Of a stretch of 64,000 nucleotides of DNA, positions 1 to 8,898 are shown in pieces. Under the pieces are notes generated by a model. That model was not told the DNA's origin, ran no database searches, and saw only the letters and a list, made by a program, of their open reading frames with translations. The stretch's first letter is position 1; each line of letters begins with the position of its first letter. Both the position numbers and the translations under genes were made by a program. Source of the stretch: Bacteroidales bacterium (GTDB taxonomy: Bacteria > Bacteroidota > Bacteroidia > Bacteroidales > UBA932); the NCBI GenBank assembly GCA_017555965.1, contig JAFZFH010000090.1:48584-112583 (forward strand), read 5' to 3'.

Positions 1-1939
1 ATGCGCATTGGTTCACCAAGCTTTCGCCGTCTGCACCAAGAACCTGAAGAATGACGACAACCTCATCCTTAGCTGTACAAGCCTTGGTATACACATAGAA
101 ATTAGGTGCAGCACCCTCTACAGAAATCTTACCTTTATATTCACCGAAAGTAGCAGGATCAATTGCGATTGCTCCCCAATACTCTGTCTTTCCTGTAATG
201 TAGAGCATTCTGTCATTTGTCAGAACCTGATAGACTTCAGTAACATTATAGTTACTGCTGATTGCCATATAAAGCTCTGAGTTCTGATCCATCGATGAAA
301 TCACACCTATACCTGATGCAATCTGATACTCAGTACCTGACGACTCACCTGTATATGCAGGATCGAATACTACAAGAACAGCTGCAAGAATATTGTCATT
401 CTCGCCATAGAACACAGCTGCTGTATGAGTTGCAGAAGCCGGAACCTCGTTCATATTGAAGCGGCCCTCTGTATTTCCGCCAAAACCTGCAAATGATATC
501 CAGCAGGCATCATTCTCTGAAATCTCCTGAGAGAACACACCCATAGGATAGTCTGTATCAGCATAAAGCTTTACATAAGAGTATGGTTCGCTTACCTTGA
601 AAGATCCCTCATCTCCTGACCATTCTCCGGTATAAGTAATCTTGTGGTAAACAGGTGCAGTTGGGAAATCCCACTGAAGAACGTTATCCTCCGCCTTAGG
701 GTCAAGAGTAGAGAAATATGTTCCCACCTCTGCTCTGAGTTCCTCAGGAGAAGTCGGAGTAATATATGGAGGAACCTCTCCTGCCTGAGTAAGTCTGCCC
801 ACATAGTAAGGAGCATACTCTGCATTGAAACCACACTCCGGATCGTTCATGTCACAGATCTCCTCTGCTGTCACATCTGCCATTGAAGCAGGGAAAACAA
901 AGAGGTCTGCATATCTTGCCTCACCTGAGTTTTCAGTAACGCCGATTGTAAAGTCAACTGTCTTAAGGAGAGCATCATCATAGTACTCACCACGCTCGAT
1001 GATCACCCAATCAGCATATGCGATATCATGATACTGTCCTTTCCACTCGAGAGCTCTGATTACAGCACCCTCCATACCGAGAACATAAGCAACCGCTGTA
1101 CCCTCAACGTAGCTTCCGTTAGGAAGGAGTACCTCACCGGCCATATTGAACTCTGTCGAATTGAGTTCGCACTCGATACGGTCACCAAATGCAGGAAGTT
1201 TCACTGTAAGTTCTGTTACAGCATTATCGTTGCTGCTGTCAATGAATCTCACCTTCTCTTCTGCACCATTCTTGACTGTCTCATCCAGAACAGCTGTAAG
1301 GAGCATATCCACAGTACCGGCAGCTCCGCTTGTCACCTCAGTCTTACCGTCAACGGTATACGCCCTGAGCCATGAAGGAAGAGCAAGATCCCAAGCATAA
1401 TTGGCAACAACCCTTACAGGAAGAGAATAAGTCGGAACTCCTGTGAATGTCAGCAGCTCGGCGCTTGTAACCTTAGATGTACCGAAGTCATCAGTGAAAC
1501 CTTCCTCATCAGCCACGCCGGCATAAATATCCATAGAGCGGTTGAGAGACGGACGAGTGAGCGTAGCGATCTTTTTCTTTTCGTCACCCATAGCAAGGTA
1601 AACATCACAGACACGATTGACATCAAACTCCTCATCCTTAGAGAACACCACTGTAAACACGACCTTTTCAGCCTTATTTCCAGAAATGCGTGATGCCTTC
1701 ATTCCTGAATCATCGATCCAGAAATAGTTCATCACACCATCTCCTTCAAGTGTAACATCCCAAGCCATATTAGGCTCGATAGAGATCTCCACAGACTCAC
1801 CTGCTGCTACTGTCTTGTTCAACACTGATGTAGGGAATGACGGAACCTCATTCTTCTGCGGGTCAGTCAGGTCACAGGAAACAACAGCCATGAACCCCAG
1901 AACAAGGGCTGCAGCATATTTAAAAATGTTTCTTTTCAT
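1..1939 (-). CDS. Surface lipoprotein with BACON-like region, partial
   Basis: The reading frame starts at ATG 1939 and stays open to the left edge, so the C-terminus is outside the window; about 646 residues are visible. The N-terminus is a lipoprotein signal (MKRNIFKYAAALVLGFMAVV then SC), with the lipidated Cys at about residue 22. Around residues 165-250 the pattern VVANYAWDLALPSWL followed by a beta-rich stretch resembles a BACON (Ig-like, carbohydrate-associated) module. The rest looks like repeated beta-sandwich domains with no catalytic motif that I recognise. It is the last visible gene of the SusC/SusD operon, 28 bases after the preceding lipoprotein gene. By analogy with other such loci it is probably a surface glycan- or peptide-binding protein; this is inferred from position and fold pattern. 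The frame was read by hand from the complement. Confidence 0.75.
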   Translation of the reverse strand, partial: MKRNIFKYAAALVLGFMAVVSCDLTDPQKNEVPSFPTSVLNKTVAAGESVEISIEPNMAWDVTLEGDGVMNYFWIDDSGMKASRISGNKAEKVVFTVVFSKDEEFDVNRVCDVYLAMGDEKKKIATLTRPSLNRSMDIYAGVADEEGFTDDFGTSKVTSAELLTFTGVPTYSLPVRVVANYAWDLALPSWLRAYTVDGKTEVTSGAAGTVDMLLTAVLDETVKNGAEEKVRFIDSSNDNAVTELTVKLPAFGDRIECELNSTEFNMAGEVLLPNGSYVEGTAVAYVLGMEGAVIRALEWKGQYHDIAYADWVIIERGEYYDDALLKTVDFTIGVTENSGEARYADLFVFPASMADVTAEEICDMNDPECGFNAEYAPYYVGRLTQAGEVPPYITPTSPEELRAEVGTYFSTLDPKAEDNVLQWDFPTAPVYHKITYTGEWSGDEGSFKVSEPYSYVKLYADTDYPMGVFSQEISENDACWISFAGFGGNTEGRFNMNEVPASATHTAAVFYGENDNILAAVLVVFDPAYTGESSGTEYQIASGIGVISSMDQNSELYMAISSNYNVTEVYQVLTNDRMLYITGKTEYWGAIAIDPATFGEYKGKISVEGAAPNFYVYTKACTAKDEVVVILQVLGADGESLVNQCA

Positions 1940-1967
1940 ATATATCGTTATTTTTATTTCATATGTA

Positions 1968-2873
1968 TTACATTCCTTCTTCCCTCTTAAGTCTCTCTGC
2001 CTCTTCATCGCTGATCCACTCCATGATGTTATAGAAGTGTCCTACGCTTCCTACAGGAGAGCCAAGATTCTCGACATACATCTCTGTCCAGATATAAAGG
2101 TAACTTCCGCAAGGATAATAGATCGAGTCATAATACTGGCTCGCCTTTACAAGAATCTTGTCATCACCGTGTGTCTGTCCGAAGAAAGAGCCCTCATCAC
2201 TTGCGACCTGCCCCTCATCCATAGTCACATATGGCATCATAGGATCCTCTGTATTGAATCGCATTGTCACATCATAACCATCGTTGAGCCAGTTGCGGCA
2301 GATGATGGTATTCTCCTCTGTAGGATGCTTCTCTGTATAGATGAGTCTCTGGTAGCTGCCTGTAATGCTGTACTGATACAGGAACATAGAAGTCAGCATG
2401 CAGTATCCGGTGAAGTTGTTTACATCAAACGGACAGCTCTTCATAAGAACAGCCTTTGTATCCTTGCCGTAAAGAGGCATCTCAAGTTTCTCGTTCATGA
2501 CCAGGCGGAGCTGGAATCCAAGAGAATCTGTAGCCTCGAGGTTGTCATAATAACCATGAACCAATACATCGGCACGGGTCTCTCCGGCCTTGATGGTCAC
2601 TGTGTTAGACTGAAGACGGAAATGTCTGTTCTCGATTGCGTTGTTACCCTTATCGATCACTTCCACTCCGAAAGTACGGTCATAATCACGTACGACTGTA
2701 GATACGACCGGTATGTTGAACCACTCGACATCCTTCTGTACAGGATAAGTTGCCAAAGTGTCTGCAAACATGACATACTCTGCATCTGAATATGTCACAT
2801 ACCTTTCATGACATGAAGACGCTAACGCTACAGCCACGAAAGCAAGTGTAATATATTTCAAAATCTGCTTCAT
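1968..2873 (-). CDS. DUF4984/DUF4843-like lipoprotein of the SusCD locus
   Basis: 301 residues. It has a lipoprotein signal (MKQILKYITLAFVAVALASS then C21), so it is probably anchored in the outer membrane. The body is all-beta in appearance, with an N-terminal segment (EYVMFADTL...VPVVSTVVRDYDRTFGVEV) like the DUF4843/calx-beta-like modules that follow SusD in many Bacteroidales loci. The C-terminal half (FTGYCMLTSMF, HPTEENTIICRNWL, GHFYNIMEW) recalls DUF4984 proteins from memory; the assignment to that family is moderate. It lies 11 bases after the susD stop and is presumably co-transcribed. Its role is likely cell-surface ligand binding alongside SusD. No enzyme motif is visible. Confidence 0.8.
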   Translation of the reverse strand: MKQILKYITLAFVAVALASSCHERYVTYSDAEYVMFADTLATYPVQKDVEWFNIPVVSTVVRDYDRTFGVEVIDKGNNAIENRHFRLQSNTVTIKAGETRADVLVHGYYDNLEATDSLGFQLRLVMNEKLEMPLYGKDTKAVLMKSCPFDVNNFTGYCMLTSMFLYQYSITGSYQRLIYTEKHPTEENTIICRNWLNDGYDVTMRFNTEDPMMPYVTMDEGQVASDEGSFFGQTHGDDKILVKASQYYDSIYYPCGSYLYIWTEMYVENLGSPVGSVGHFYNIMEWISDEEAERLKREEGM

Positions 2874-2884
2874 ATATCAATGCT

Positions 2885-4438
2885 TTATTTTGATGCGTAA
2901 CCCTTGTTCTGAATGATTTCCGAACCAGGAGCCTCGATATCGTTCTGCGGAATAGGCCATACGAAACGGTAATCACCGGCCTCAATCTTCTTTGTGCTGC
3001 CTTCTGGCTGTGCATATGCCTGGTGAGTACGCTCAAATCCCATATTCCAGCGCTTGAGGTCATGGAGACGGAAGCCTTCCATATAAAGTTCCTTCACTCT
3101 CTCATCTGAAATAACTTCCTTCCAGTTTGAAGCTGACAGACCGGCTGCCTTTCCTCCTCTGGCATCATTAAGCGTAGTGAGGTCTGCTGAAGCCTTTGCG
3201 TACTGTCCCTTTTCACAGTAAGCCTCTGCGCGGATGAGATACTGCTCTGCAAGACGAAGCGGTTTTGGTTTGCTTACATGGTAGATGATGTTCGCGATGA
3301 ACGACTCATTACCGAAATATTTAGTAAGCAATGGATATTTCAACGCATGAGCATATCCGGTCTGAAGATTGGTGAAGTATGCGCTGTATCTCGCGTCACC
3401 TGAAGTATAGAGGTCAAGTACCCACTGAGCAGGGACATAGTCCGGATAGAAATATACATAGTCATTGTTGAAATTGAGGAATACCTGACCCAAAGCTCCA
3501 CCATATGATGTGATGGTATAGTCAACCATCCATATCACTTCAGTGGAAAGGTCATTTGTCCACATGTAATCGACATAGCTGTATACCTTTGACTGACCTG
3601 TAATAGGGCTTACACCGGAAGTATACGATGCAGCTGTAGAAAGTGCATATGCATTATCCTCGATAAGCTTTGTCGAATACTCGATTGCAGTATCCCAATC
3701 CTGCATGTAAAGCGCTGTCCTTGCGTGGATAGCATTCGCAGAAGCATGTGTGAGATATGGAGAACTGTATCCGTATTCAGCATCCTCAAGAAGAGTCTCG
3801 GCCTTCACAAGGTCACGGATGACGAACTCGTATGACTCCTTCAATGTCGATCGCTTGAGGGGCTTAGGACCGAAGTATGTGCTGTCGATGGCAATACCTC
3901 CCTCAGGCTCAACTGCAGTTTCAGGAGTGTACGCCTTACAGAAGCATTTGATCAGCTCGGAATAAGCCAATGCTCTTGCACAATATACCTCACCAGTGTA
4001 ATAATCAAGATAAGTGATGCTCTCATCATCTGTAAAGGATGCTTTGAGAGCCTCCACCTGATCAAGATAGAAGTTGCATCGTCCGATTACTGCATAAAGA
4101 CTTCCGTAAACAGCCTCGATCTCTGAGTTTGTAGGACGGATATCCCACTGCCAGAGAGTTCCGTATGTATTTGAATTACCCTGAACAGCCTGTACCATAT
4201 CCGCCTGAATATCAGGAAGGAGAGTAAGGTATCCGCTGTAGAGTCCGCCATTCATCAATGCCGAGTATATACCAGTGAGTGTCTGCTCTGCATCATTGAA
4301 GGTCTTCATTCCTTCGGACTCCGGGATGGCATCGCCAGGGAGTTTGTCCAGGCAGGAAGTCATTCCGATGGCAACGGCTATCACCGCTGCCGCCCTTAAT
4401 AATATATTATATGTATTCTTCATCATTTTCCGTAGCAT
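2885..4438 (-). CDS. SusD/RagB-family surface ligand-binding lipoprotein
   Basis: About 517 residues, normal for SusD/RagB proteins, which form the lid of a SusC transporter on the cell surface. The signal ends in GMTSC (lipidated Cys about 29). TPR-like helical repeats follow (for example ASANAIHARTALYMQDWDTA), and the C-terminal signature is present (LRLAEQYLIRAEAYCEKG, DERVKELYMEGFRLHDLKRW). The chosen ATG overlaps the susC stop as TAATG, a coupling arrangement. In-frame ATGs at 4426 and 4423 would give a shorter, more typical signal peptide and cannot be excluded. The ligand cannot be predicted, because no glycoside hydrolase or peptidase of the locus is in the window. Confidence 0.95.
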   Translation of the reverse strand: MLRKMMKNTYNILLRAAAVIAVAIGMTSCLDKLPGDAIPESEGMKTFNDAEQTLTGIYSALMNGGLYSGYLTLLPDIQADMVQAVQGNSNTYGTLWQWDIRPTNSEIEAVYGSLYAVIGRCNFYLDQVEALKASFTDDESITYLDYYTGEVYCARALAYSELIKCFCKAYTPETAVEPEGGIAIDSTYFGPKPLKRSTLKESYEFVIRDLVKAETLLEDAEYGYSSPYLTHASANAIHARTALYMQDWDTAIEYSTKLIEDNAYALSTAASYTSGVSPITGQSKVYSYVDYMWTNDLSTEVIWMVDYTITSYGGALGQVFLNFNNDYVYFYPDYVPAQWVLDLYTSGDARYSAYFTNLQTGYAHALKYPLLTKYFGNESFIANIIYHVSKPKPLRLAEQYLIRAEAYCEKGQYAKASADLTTLNDARGGKAAGLSASNWKEVISDERVKELYMEGFRLHDLKRWNMGFERTHQAYAQPEGSTKKIEAGDYRFVWPIPQNDIEAPGSEIIQNKGYASK

Positions 4439-7380
4439 TAGAACATCAGGTCCAGACCGAATGTAAACTGGCGTGACATAGGATACTGAGCAGCATAAAG
4501 GTTGCTTGTACCCTCCGGATCAAGGCCAGAGAAGTTAGTGAATGTCAGGAGGTTCTGAGCCTGAGCATAAATTCTGAGCCCCCTGATCGCTCTGGTCTTC
4601 CTGAGAAGATCTGATGGAAGGGAGTAAGACAGCATGAGGTTTTTCAGACGGAGGAATGATGCATCCTCAAGAAGTCTGCTGTCGAACTCAGTATATACAC
4701 CGTGACGTGGGATATCTGTAATGTCACCCGGCTGCTTCCAGCGGTTAAGAAGTCTGCGAGACTGATTATATGAAGCAAAACGTCCGTTTGACTCATCGAA
4801 GTAACGGTCATTATTGATCATATAACGGTCAGCTACCCAGCTGAACTGAGCGGCAAGGCTGAGACCCTTCCATGAAAGAGTTGTACCGAAACCACCCTGC
4901 CAAGGAGCATGATATGTCTTACCTATCATCACCTTATCCTCATCACGAAGCTCATTAGTGATATTTCCGTCCTTGTCATACCAGAGAGCATCACCGTTTG
5001 CAGGATTTACACCAGCATAACGGTTGATGTAGAATTCTCCGAGAGGACGACCTACCACAAGCTTTGTGCTGGTATTCGAACGCTCATACTCTGTTACTCC
5101 GTTATAGAGCTCTACGATCTCGTTGTGGTTATATCCGACATTTGCATTAAGATTCCACATGAAGTCGCCGACCGTCATTACTGTGGCGTTCACATTGAGT
5201 TCGGCACCCAGGTTCACCATAGCCCCGACGTTGTCCCACTTGTATCCGTAACCATTAGACTGTGCGTATGAAAGAGGAACTGACATAAGCATGTCTGTTG
5301 TCCTCTTTGCATAAAGCTCGAGATCCGCATTGAGTCTGCTCCAGAAGCCGAAATGAAGACCGAGGTTTGTTGTCCATGTATTTTCCCATGTAAGTTTCTC
5401 ATTACCTGGCTGAACTGGGGCTACACCAGAATCTCCTGCATAGTCAGCACCACCGGAAATAAGGGCAAGGTGCTCATAGTTAGGGATTTCAGAGTTTCCT
5501 GAAGTACCTGAACTGAACGAAACCTGACCATTTGTAAGCCATTCGCGTGATCCGGCCATGAAGTCCTCGTTCCTCATGTTCCACATGAATCCGACAGCAC
5601 CGAACAGACCCCAACGGTTATCCTTTCCGAAACGTGACGAACCATCTGTTCTGAGGGATGCCTCTGCGTAGTACTTGTCTGCAAAGTTGTATTCTGCACG
5701 TCCGAAGAACGACACTCGCGAATAGTCTGATGTTGACATAGAATCCCATGAGTTTGCTCTTGTACCTGTAGAGATATCTGTCAGCTTGTCATTAGTCTGA
5801 CCCTTTGTACCCACACTGAATCTCTCGTAATGATAATCCTGCCACTCGTGTCCGAGAAGGAAGTTGAAATCATGTACATTGTCGATATCAAAACGATAGT
5901 TGAGGGTATTGGTCCACTGAAGGTTCATTCCGTCAGTAGAGCTTCTTGCAGCAGAACCCTCTCCCATATTAGGAGCATAGCTTGGGAAAGACTGGCTGAA
6001 GCCGGTAGTATGATTGAAGTCAAGACCGAACTGAGTCCTGAATGTAAGGTTTCTGTAAAGATTGAAGTCAGCGAAGACAGTTGAGAATACCTTGTACTTC
6101 TTGTATGTTACAGGATTGTTCTCAAGCCATTCGAGAGGGTTCTGTCCCTGTCCCTTCCATGAACCGTCATTTACAGAAGCCAACGATCCGTCAGCCTTGT
6201 ACGGATTCCAGTAAGGAAGCATGAATCGGGAAGCGGAAATAGGAGTCACCAACGCGTATGCACCTTCGTCAGCCTGCTGGATATCCTGATAGTTGAACAT
6301 GGTATTTGTTCCCATCTTGAGGACATCTGACATCTGCTGCTCAAAGTTGAAGCGCATCGAATAACGTGTGAACTGAGAACCTGGAGCAATACCGTCCTGA
6401 TCGTAGTATGCACCTGAAAGGTAATAGTTGGTAGTCTCGGTAGCACCTGCAATCGAAAGTTCATGGCTCTGAAGGAGAGCTGAGTCATTGAACACAACAT
6501 CCATCCAGTTCACATCGATCGTTGAAAGGTAATTGTAGTTCTGACCTGCAGTCATTCCGATTTCCTTCTCATACTGTATACGCTCCGCTGTATTCATGAG
6601 ATCCCAGTTTCCATGGGCCATCGCCGACCATCCCATCTGCATACGGTAGTTCACGTTAGGTCTGTCCATATTGCGGCCACGCTTTGTTGTGATCACAATC
6701 ACACCGTTTGCTGCACGCGCACCGTAGATGGATGTCGAAGAAGCATCCTTGAGAACTGACATGCTCTCGATATCTGCCGGATTGATGGTATTGAAGTCAG
6801 ATGCCGAAATCTCCACACCATCCAGGATATAGAGAGGGGCTGTTCCGGAGTTGATGGAGTTTGTACCACGGATAGTCATGGATGCGGAAGCACTTGGCTC
6901 ACCGGAATTTGACAACACAGTAAGTCCGGCAACCTGTCCCTGAAGAGCCTGGTCAAAAGCCGCTGTAGGAGTACTTTCCAACTTGTCGGACTTCACAGTC
7001 GAAACAGAGCCGGCAACAGTACCCTTCTTCCTTACTCCATAAGCGATAACGACTACATCATCCAGCTTGAGGTTTTCAGGCTGCATGACGACGTTATGAG
7101 TAAACTCTGCCACAGAAGGCACTACGACTTTCTCATCCGTATAACCGATGCTTGAGAATATGAGCTCTGTTCCAGGAGCGACTTCAATGATGTAATCTCC
7201 ATCAAGAGAGGTTATTACACCATTTCCGGGACCAGCAACAACTCCAACTCCCATCATCGGCAAGCCATCCTCAGCAGAAGTCACCACTCCGCTGACCTTG
7301 ACAGTCGTCTGTGCGGAAAGTGCGATACCAGCGACGGCAAGCAGGAAAGTCGTCAGAATCAGTTTAAGATTATTTTTCAT
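4438..7380 (-). CDS. SusC/RagA-family TonB-dependent outer-membrane transporter
   Basis: 980 residues from ATG 7380 (MKNNLKLILTTFLLAVAG...). An upstream in-frame ATG at 7416 would overlap the promoter and spoil the signal peptide. Order of domains: signal peptide to about residue 23 (ALSAQ); carboxypeptidase-regulatory-like domain (SGVVTSAEDGLPMMGVGV); TonB-box-like stretch (DDVVVIAYGVRKKGT); plug domain with the SusC signature (TIRGTNSINSGTAPLYILDGV, SIYGARAANGVIVITTKRG); and a 22-strand barrel ending in QFTFGLDLMF. It imports a substrate captured by SusD, powered by TonB. It heads an operon with susD and two further lipoproteins, from a promoter just upstream. Confidence 0.97.
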   Translation of the reverse strand: MKNNLKLILTTFLLAVAGIALSAQTTVKVSGVVTSAEDGLPMMGVGVVAGPGNGVITSLDGDYIIEVAPGTELIFSSIGYTDEKVVVPSVAEFTHNVVMQPENLKLDDVVVIAYGVRKKGTVAGSVSTVKSDKLESTPTAAFDQALQGQVAGLTVLSNSGEPSASASMTIRGTNSINSGTAPLYILDGVEISASDFNTINPADIESMSVLKDASSTSIYGARAANGVIVITTKRGRNMDRPNVNYRMQMGWSAMAHGNWDLMNTAERIQYEKEIGMTAGQNYNYLSTIDVNWMDVVFNDSALLQSHELSIAGATETTNYYLSGAYYDQDGIAPGSQFTRYSMRFNFEQQMSDVLKMGTNTMFNYQDIQQADEGAYALVTPISASRFMLPYWNPYKADGSLASVNDGSWKGQGQNPLEWLENNPVTYKKYKVFSTVFADFNLYRNLTFRTQFGLDFNHTTGFSQSFPSYAPNMGEGSAARSSTDGMNLQWTNTLNYRFDIDNVHDFNFLLGHEWQDYHYERFSVGTKGQTNDKLTDISTGTRANSWDSMSTSDYSRVSFFGRAEYNFADKYYAEASLRTDGSSRFGKDNRWGLFGAVGFMWNMRNEDFMAGSREWLTNGQVSFSSGTSGNSEIPNYEHLALISGGADYAGDSGVAPVQPGNEKLTWENTWTTNLGLHFGFWSRLNADLELYAKRTTDMLMSVPLSYAQSNGYGYKWDNVGAMVNLGAELNVNATVMTVGDFMWNLNANVGYNHNEIVELYNGVTEYERSNTSTKLVVGRPLGEFYINRYAGVNPANGDALWYDKDGNITNELRDEDKVMIGKTYHAPWQGGFGTTLSWKGLSLAAQFSWVADRYMINNDRYFDESNGRFASYNQSRRLLNRWKQPGDITDIPRHGVYTEFDSRLLEDASFLRLKNLMLSYSLPSDLLRKTRAIRGLRIYAQAQNLLTFTNFSGLDPEGTSNLYAAQYPMSRQFTFGLDLMF

Positions 7381-7413
7381 CAATATTGATTTTGTTATGA
7401 TTTTTCCAACCTG

Positions 7414-7443
7414 CAAAGATACTTATTCTGACGGGACTTACAA
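7414..7443 (-). promoter_or_regulatory. Promoter of the SusC/SusD operon
   Basis: On the minus strand TATCTTTG (7421-7414) matches the Bacteroidota -7 consensus TAnnTTTG, and TTG (7443-7441) lies 19 bases upstream at the -33 position. The leader to ATG 7380 is about 30 nt. Confidence 0.75.
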
Positions 7444-7474
7444 CCCAAAAACATACATGGCCTTTTAAAAAAAA

Positions 7475-7489
7475 GTTACAAATTGTAAC
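7475..7489. repeat. 15-base dyad GTTACAAATTGTAAC
   Basis: Perfect 7-bp inverted repeat around a central base, about 32 bases upstream of the SusC -33 element. On the minus strand it is followed by a run of T. It could be an operator or a weak terminator for the upstream lipoprotein gene; the sequence does not decide. Confidence 0.5.
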
Positions 7490-7506
7490 AATGGATATCT
7501 GAAACG

Positions 7507-8571
7507 TTACATCAACTCATAATCCGTAACATTTTTCAGTCCAGGCATACCATAGTAAGCCTCCACCAGATCCCCCTTTATACAGATCTTCCTCCCTAGA
7601 AGATTCTGATTGTCCACAAGATTGACATCATCACGTACAGAACCGGACGGGAGACTTACAGCGATACAGGATGACCTGGAAGAAGTGGAAGAACGTGGCC
7701 CCAGAAGAAGATTTGTCCTGGAAGTGAAAGGGACATCAAAAGATGCAGAAGACGAAGTGAGGTCACCACCGACAATATATCCGCACACCCATACATCTTC
7801 CTCACCCAAGGAAGCAAGAGCCTGCGAGACAGTAAATGCATCGGAAACACTATGTCCTTTACCCGAGGATGAACCAGAACCTCCGATGACATAAGACTCC
7901 TGATTCCACACACGGGATGTATCAATCGCTATGGTCACACTTTCTTCCGAAGGATTATGCGATTTGCCAGACGCACTGACAGACAACTCCAACACCGTCC
8001 TCGCCTGAAGTTCCCTCGAAAGAAGAATCTTGTCGGCACCGTCATCACTCATCATAAGCGACACAGTTCCGGGAGAAAAGTAGGCAATACGCTTTTCCGT
8101 GTAGCTGTACATCAGTTTTCCTGCAGAAGACTTAAGAAACAAAGCAGCATTCGGACAGTTATCAAGAAAAGACTTATCGATCTTCAAACGGATACCGGCA
8201 TTGAGCTGAACACAAGTGAGCTTTACATCTGCCACACCTCCTGACGGTACCACAACAACCTGTTCATCGCCATACTGAGGAGAAGCAAAGGCTGGCTTGG
8301 CGAAATCCGAAGATCTGGCAAACACAGTATAACTGCCTGCATCGACCATCATTGATTCCGGTGACGCTCCATATGGACCATCATATATAACCTCACCATC
8401 AGGACCTGATATGGTCAGCAGAAAATCACTGGTATCCGGAACATCTTCCTGAACCCTGGTCGGACAGTCATCCATAAACGAGACACGTAATTCACCTTGA
8501 TCGGACGCAACATCCGGAACTCCCAACATCTGACATGAGACACATGCCAGAAGAATCCAAAACTTTTTCAT
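7507..8571 (-). CDS. DUF4493/DUF6359-type lipoprotein
   Basis: 354 residues from ATG 8571 (MKKFWILLACVSCQMLG); the in-frame ATG at 8586 only adds a short extension. The signal has two Cys (LLACVSC), either of which could be the lipidation site. Residues about 30-215 (FLLTISGPDGEVIYDG...GSYTVFARS...VVVPSGGVADVKLTC) resemble DUF4493, a surface beta-sandwich module. A Ser/Gly linker (GGSGSSSGKGHSVSDAF) leads to a C-terminal OB-like module (VSQALASLGEEDVWVCGYIVGG...LLGRKICIKGDLVEAYYG) typical of DUF6359. Family names are from memory of the patterns. It has its own promoter and lies upstream of susC in the same direction, so it may be a surface member of the same locus. No catalytic residues are apparent. 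Confidence 0.8.
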   Translation of the reverse strand: MKKFWILLACVSCQMLGVPDVASDQGELRVSFMDDCPTRVQEDVPDTSDFLLTISGPDGEVIYDGPYGASPESMMVDAGSYTVFARSSDFAKPAFASPQYGDEQVVVVPSGGVADVKLTCVQLNAGIRLKIDKSFLDNCPNAALFLKSSAGKLMYSYTEKRIAYFSPGTVSLMMSDDGADKILLSRELQARTVLELSVSASGKSHNPSEESVTIAIDTSRVWNQESYVIGGSGSSSGKGHSVSDAFTVSQALASLGEEDVWVCGYIVGGDLTSSSASFDVPFTSRTNLLLGPRSSTSSRSSCIAVSLPSGSVRDDVNLVDNQNLLGRKICIKGDLVEAYYGMPGLKNVTDYELM

Positions 8572-8616
8572 AATCTTTCTCCTCATTCTTTAATCGTTGC
8601 AACATCGCAACAAAAG

Positions 8617-8624
8617 CAAATATA
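8617..8624 (-). promoter_or_regulatory. -7 element of the DUF4493-like lipoprotein gene
   Basis: TATATTTG on the minus strand, about 45 bases before ATG 8571. No clear -33 partner is seen at 19-21 bases. Confidence 0.5.
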
Positions 8625-8898
8625 AAAGAGGAAAAACACAAACGGATTCAAAAACAGAAAAAGAAGAAATGCAGATTTTTTATGTATGATTTTTATGTTT
8701 TTTAAGGCGTATATCAGAGTTTTTACTTATGAACAGATTATCACTTTTGGAAGAATTCCTATCAAATCTGAAACACATAGTCCATATAAAAAAATTCACG
8801 AGGCAATCGCACCCACTGCGACCGCCCCGCTACTTAACCTAAACTTAAACTATGAAAAACTTCGTGACAAAGTTAAATAACTTTACCAATTTAACAAA
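8625..8898. other. AT-rich intergenic region without a convincing gene
   Basis: Gap between the lipoprotein promoter and the helicase stop. It holds a short dyad, AAAGTTA (8869-8875) with TAACTTT (8878-8884), that could mark the end of helicase transcription. A 64-codon plus-strand frame here has no protein-like composition. Nothing else is recognised. Confidence 0.5.

Noticed and set aside
4909-5271. 120-codon plus-strand frame inside susC
   Set aside because: Antisense shadow of a clear SusC coding region with no independent signals.
8686-8880. 64-codon plus-strand frame upstream of the helicase gene end
   Set aside because: AT-rich, no protein-like pattern, no promoter, and overlaps only intergenic sequence.
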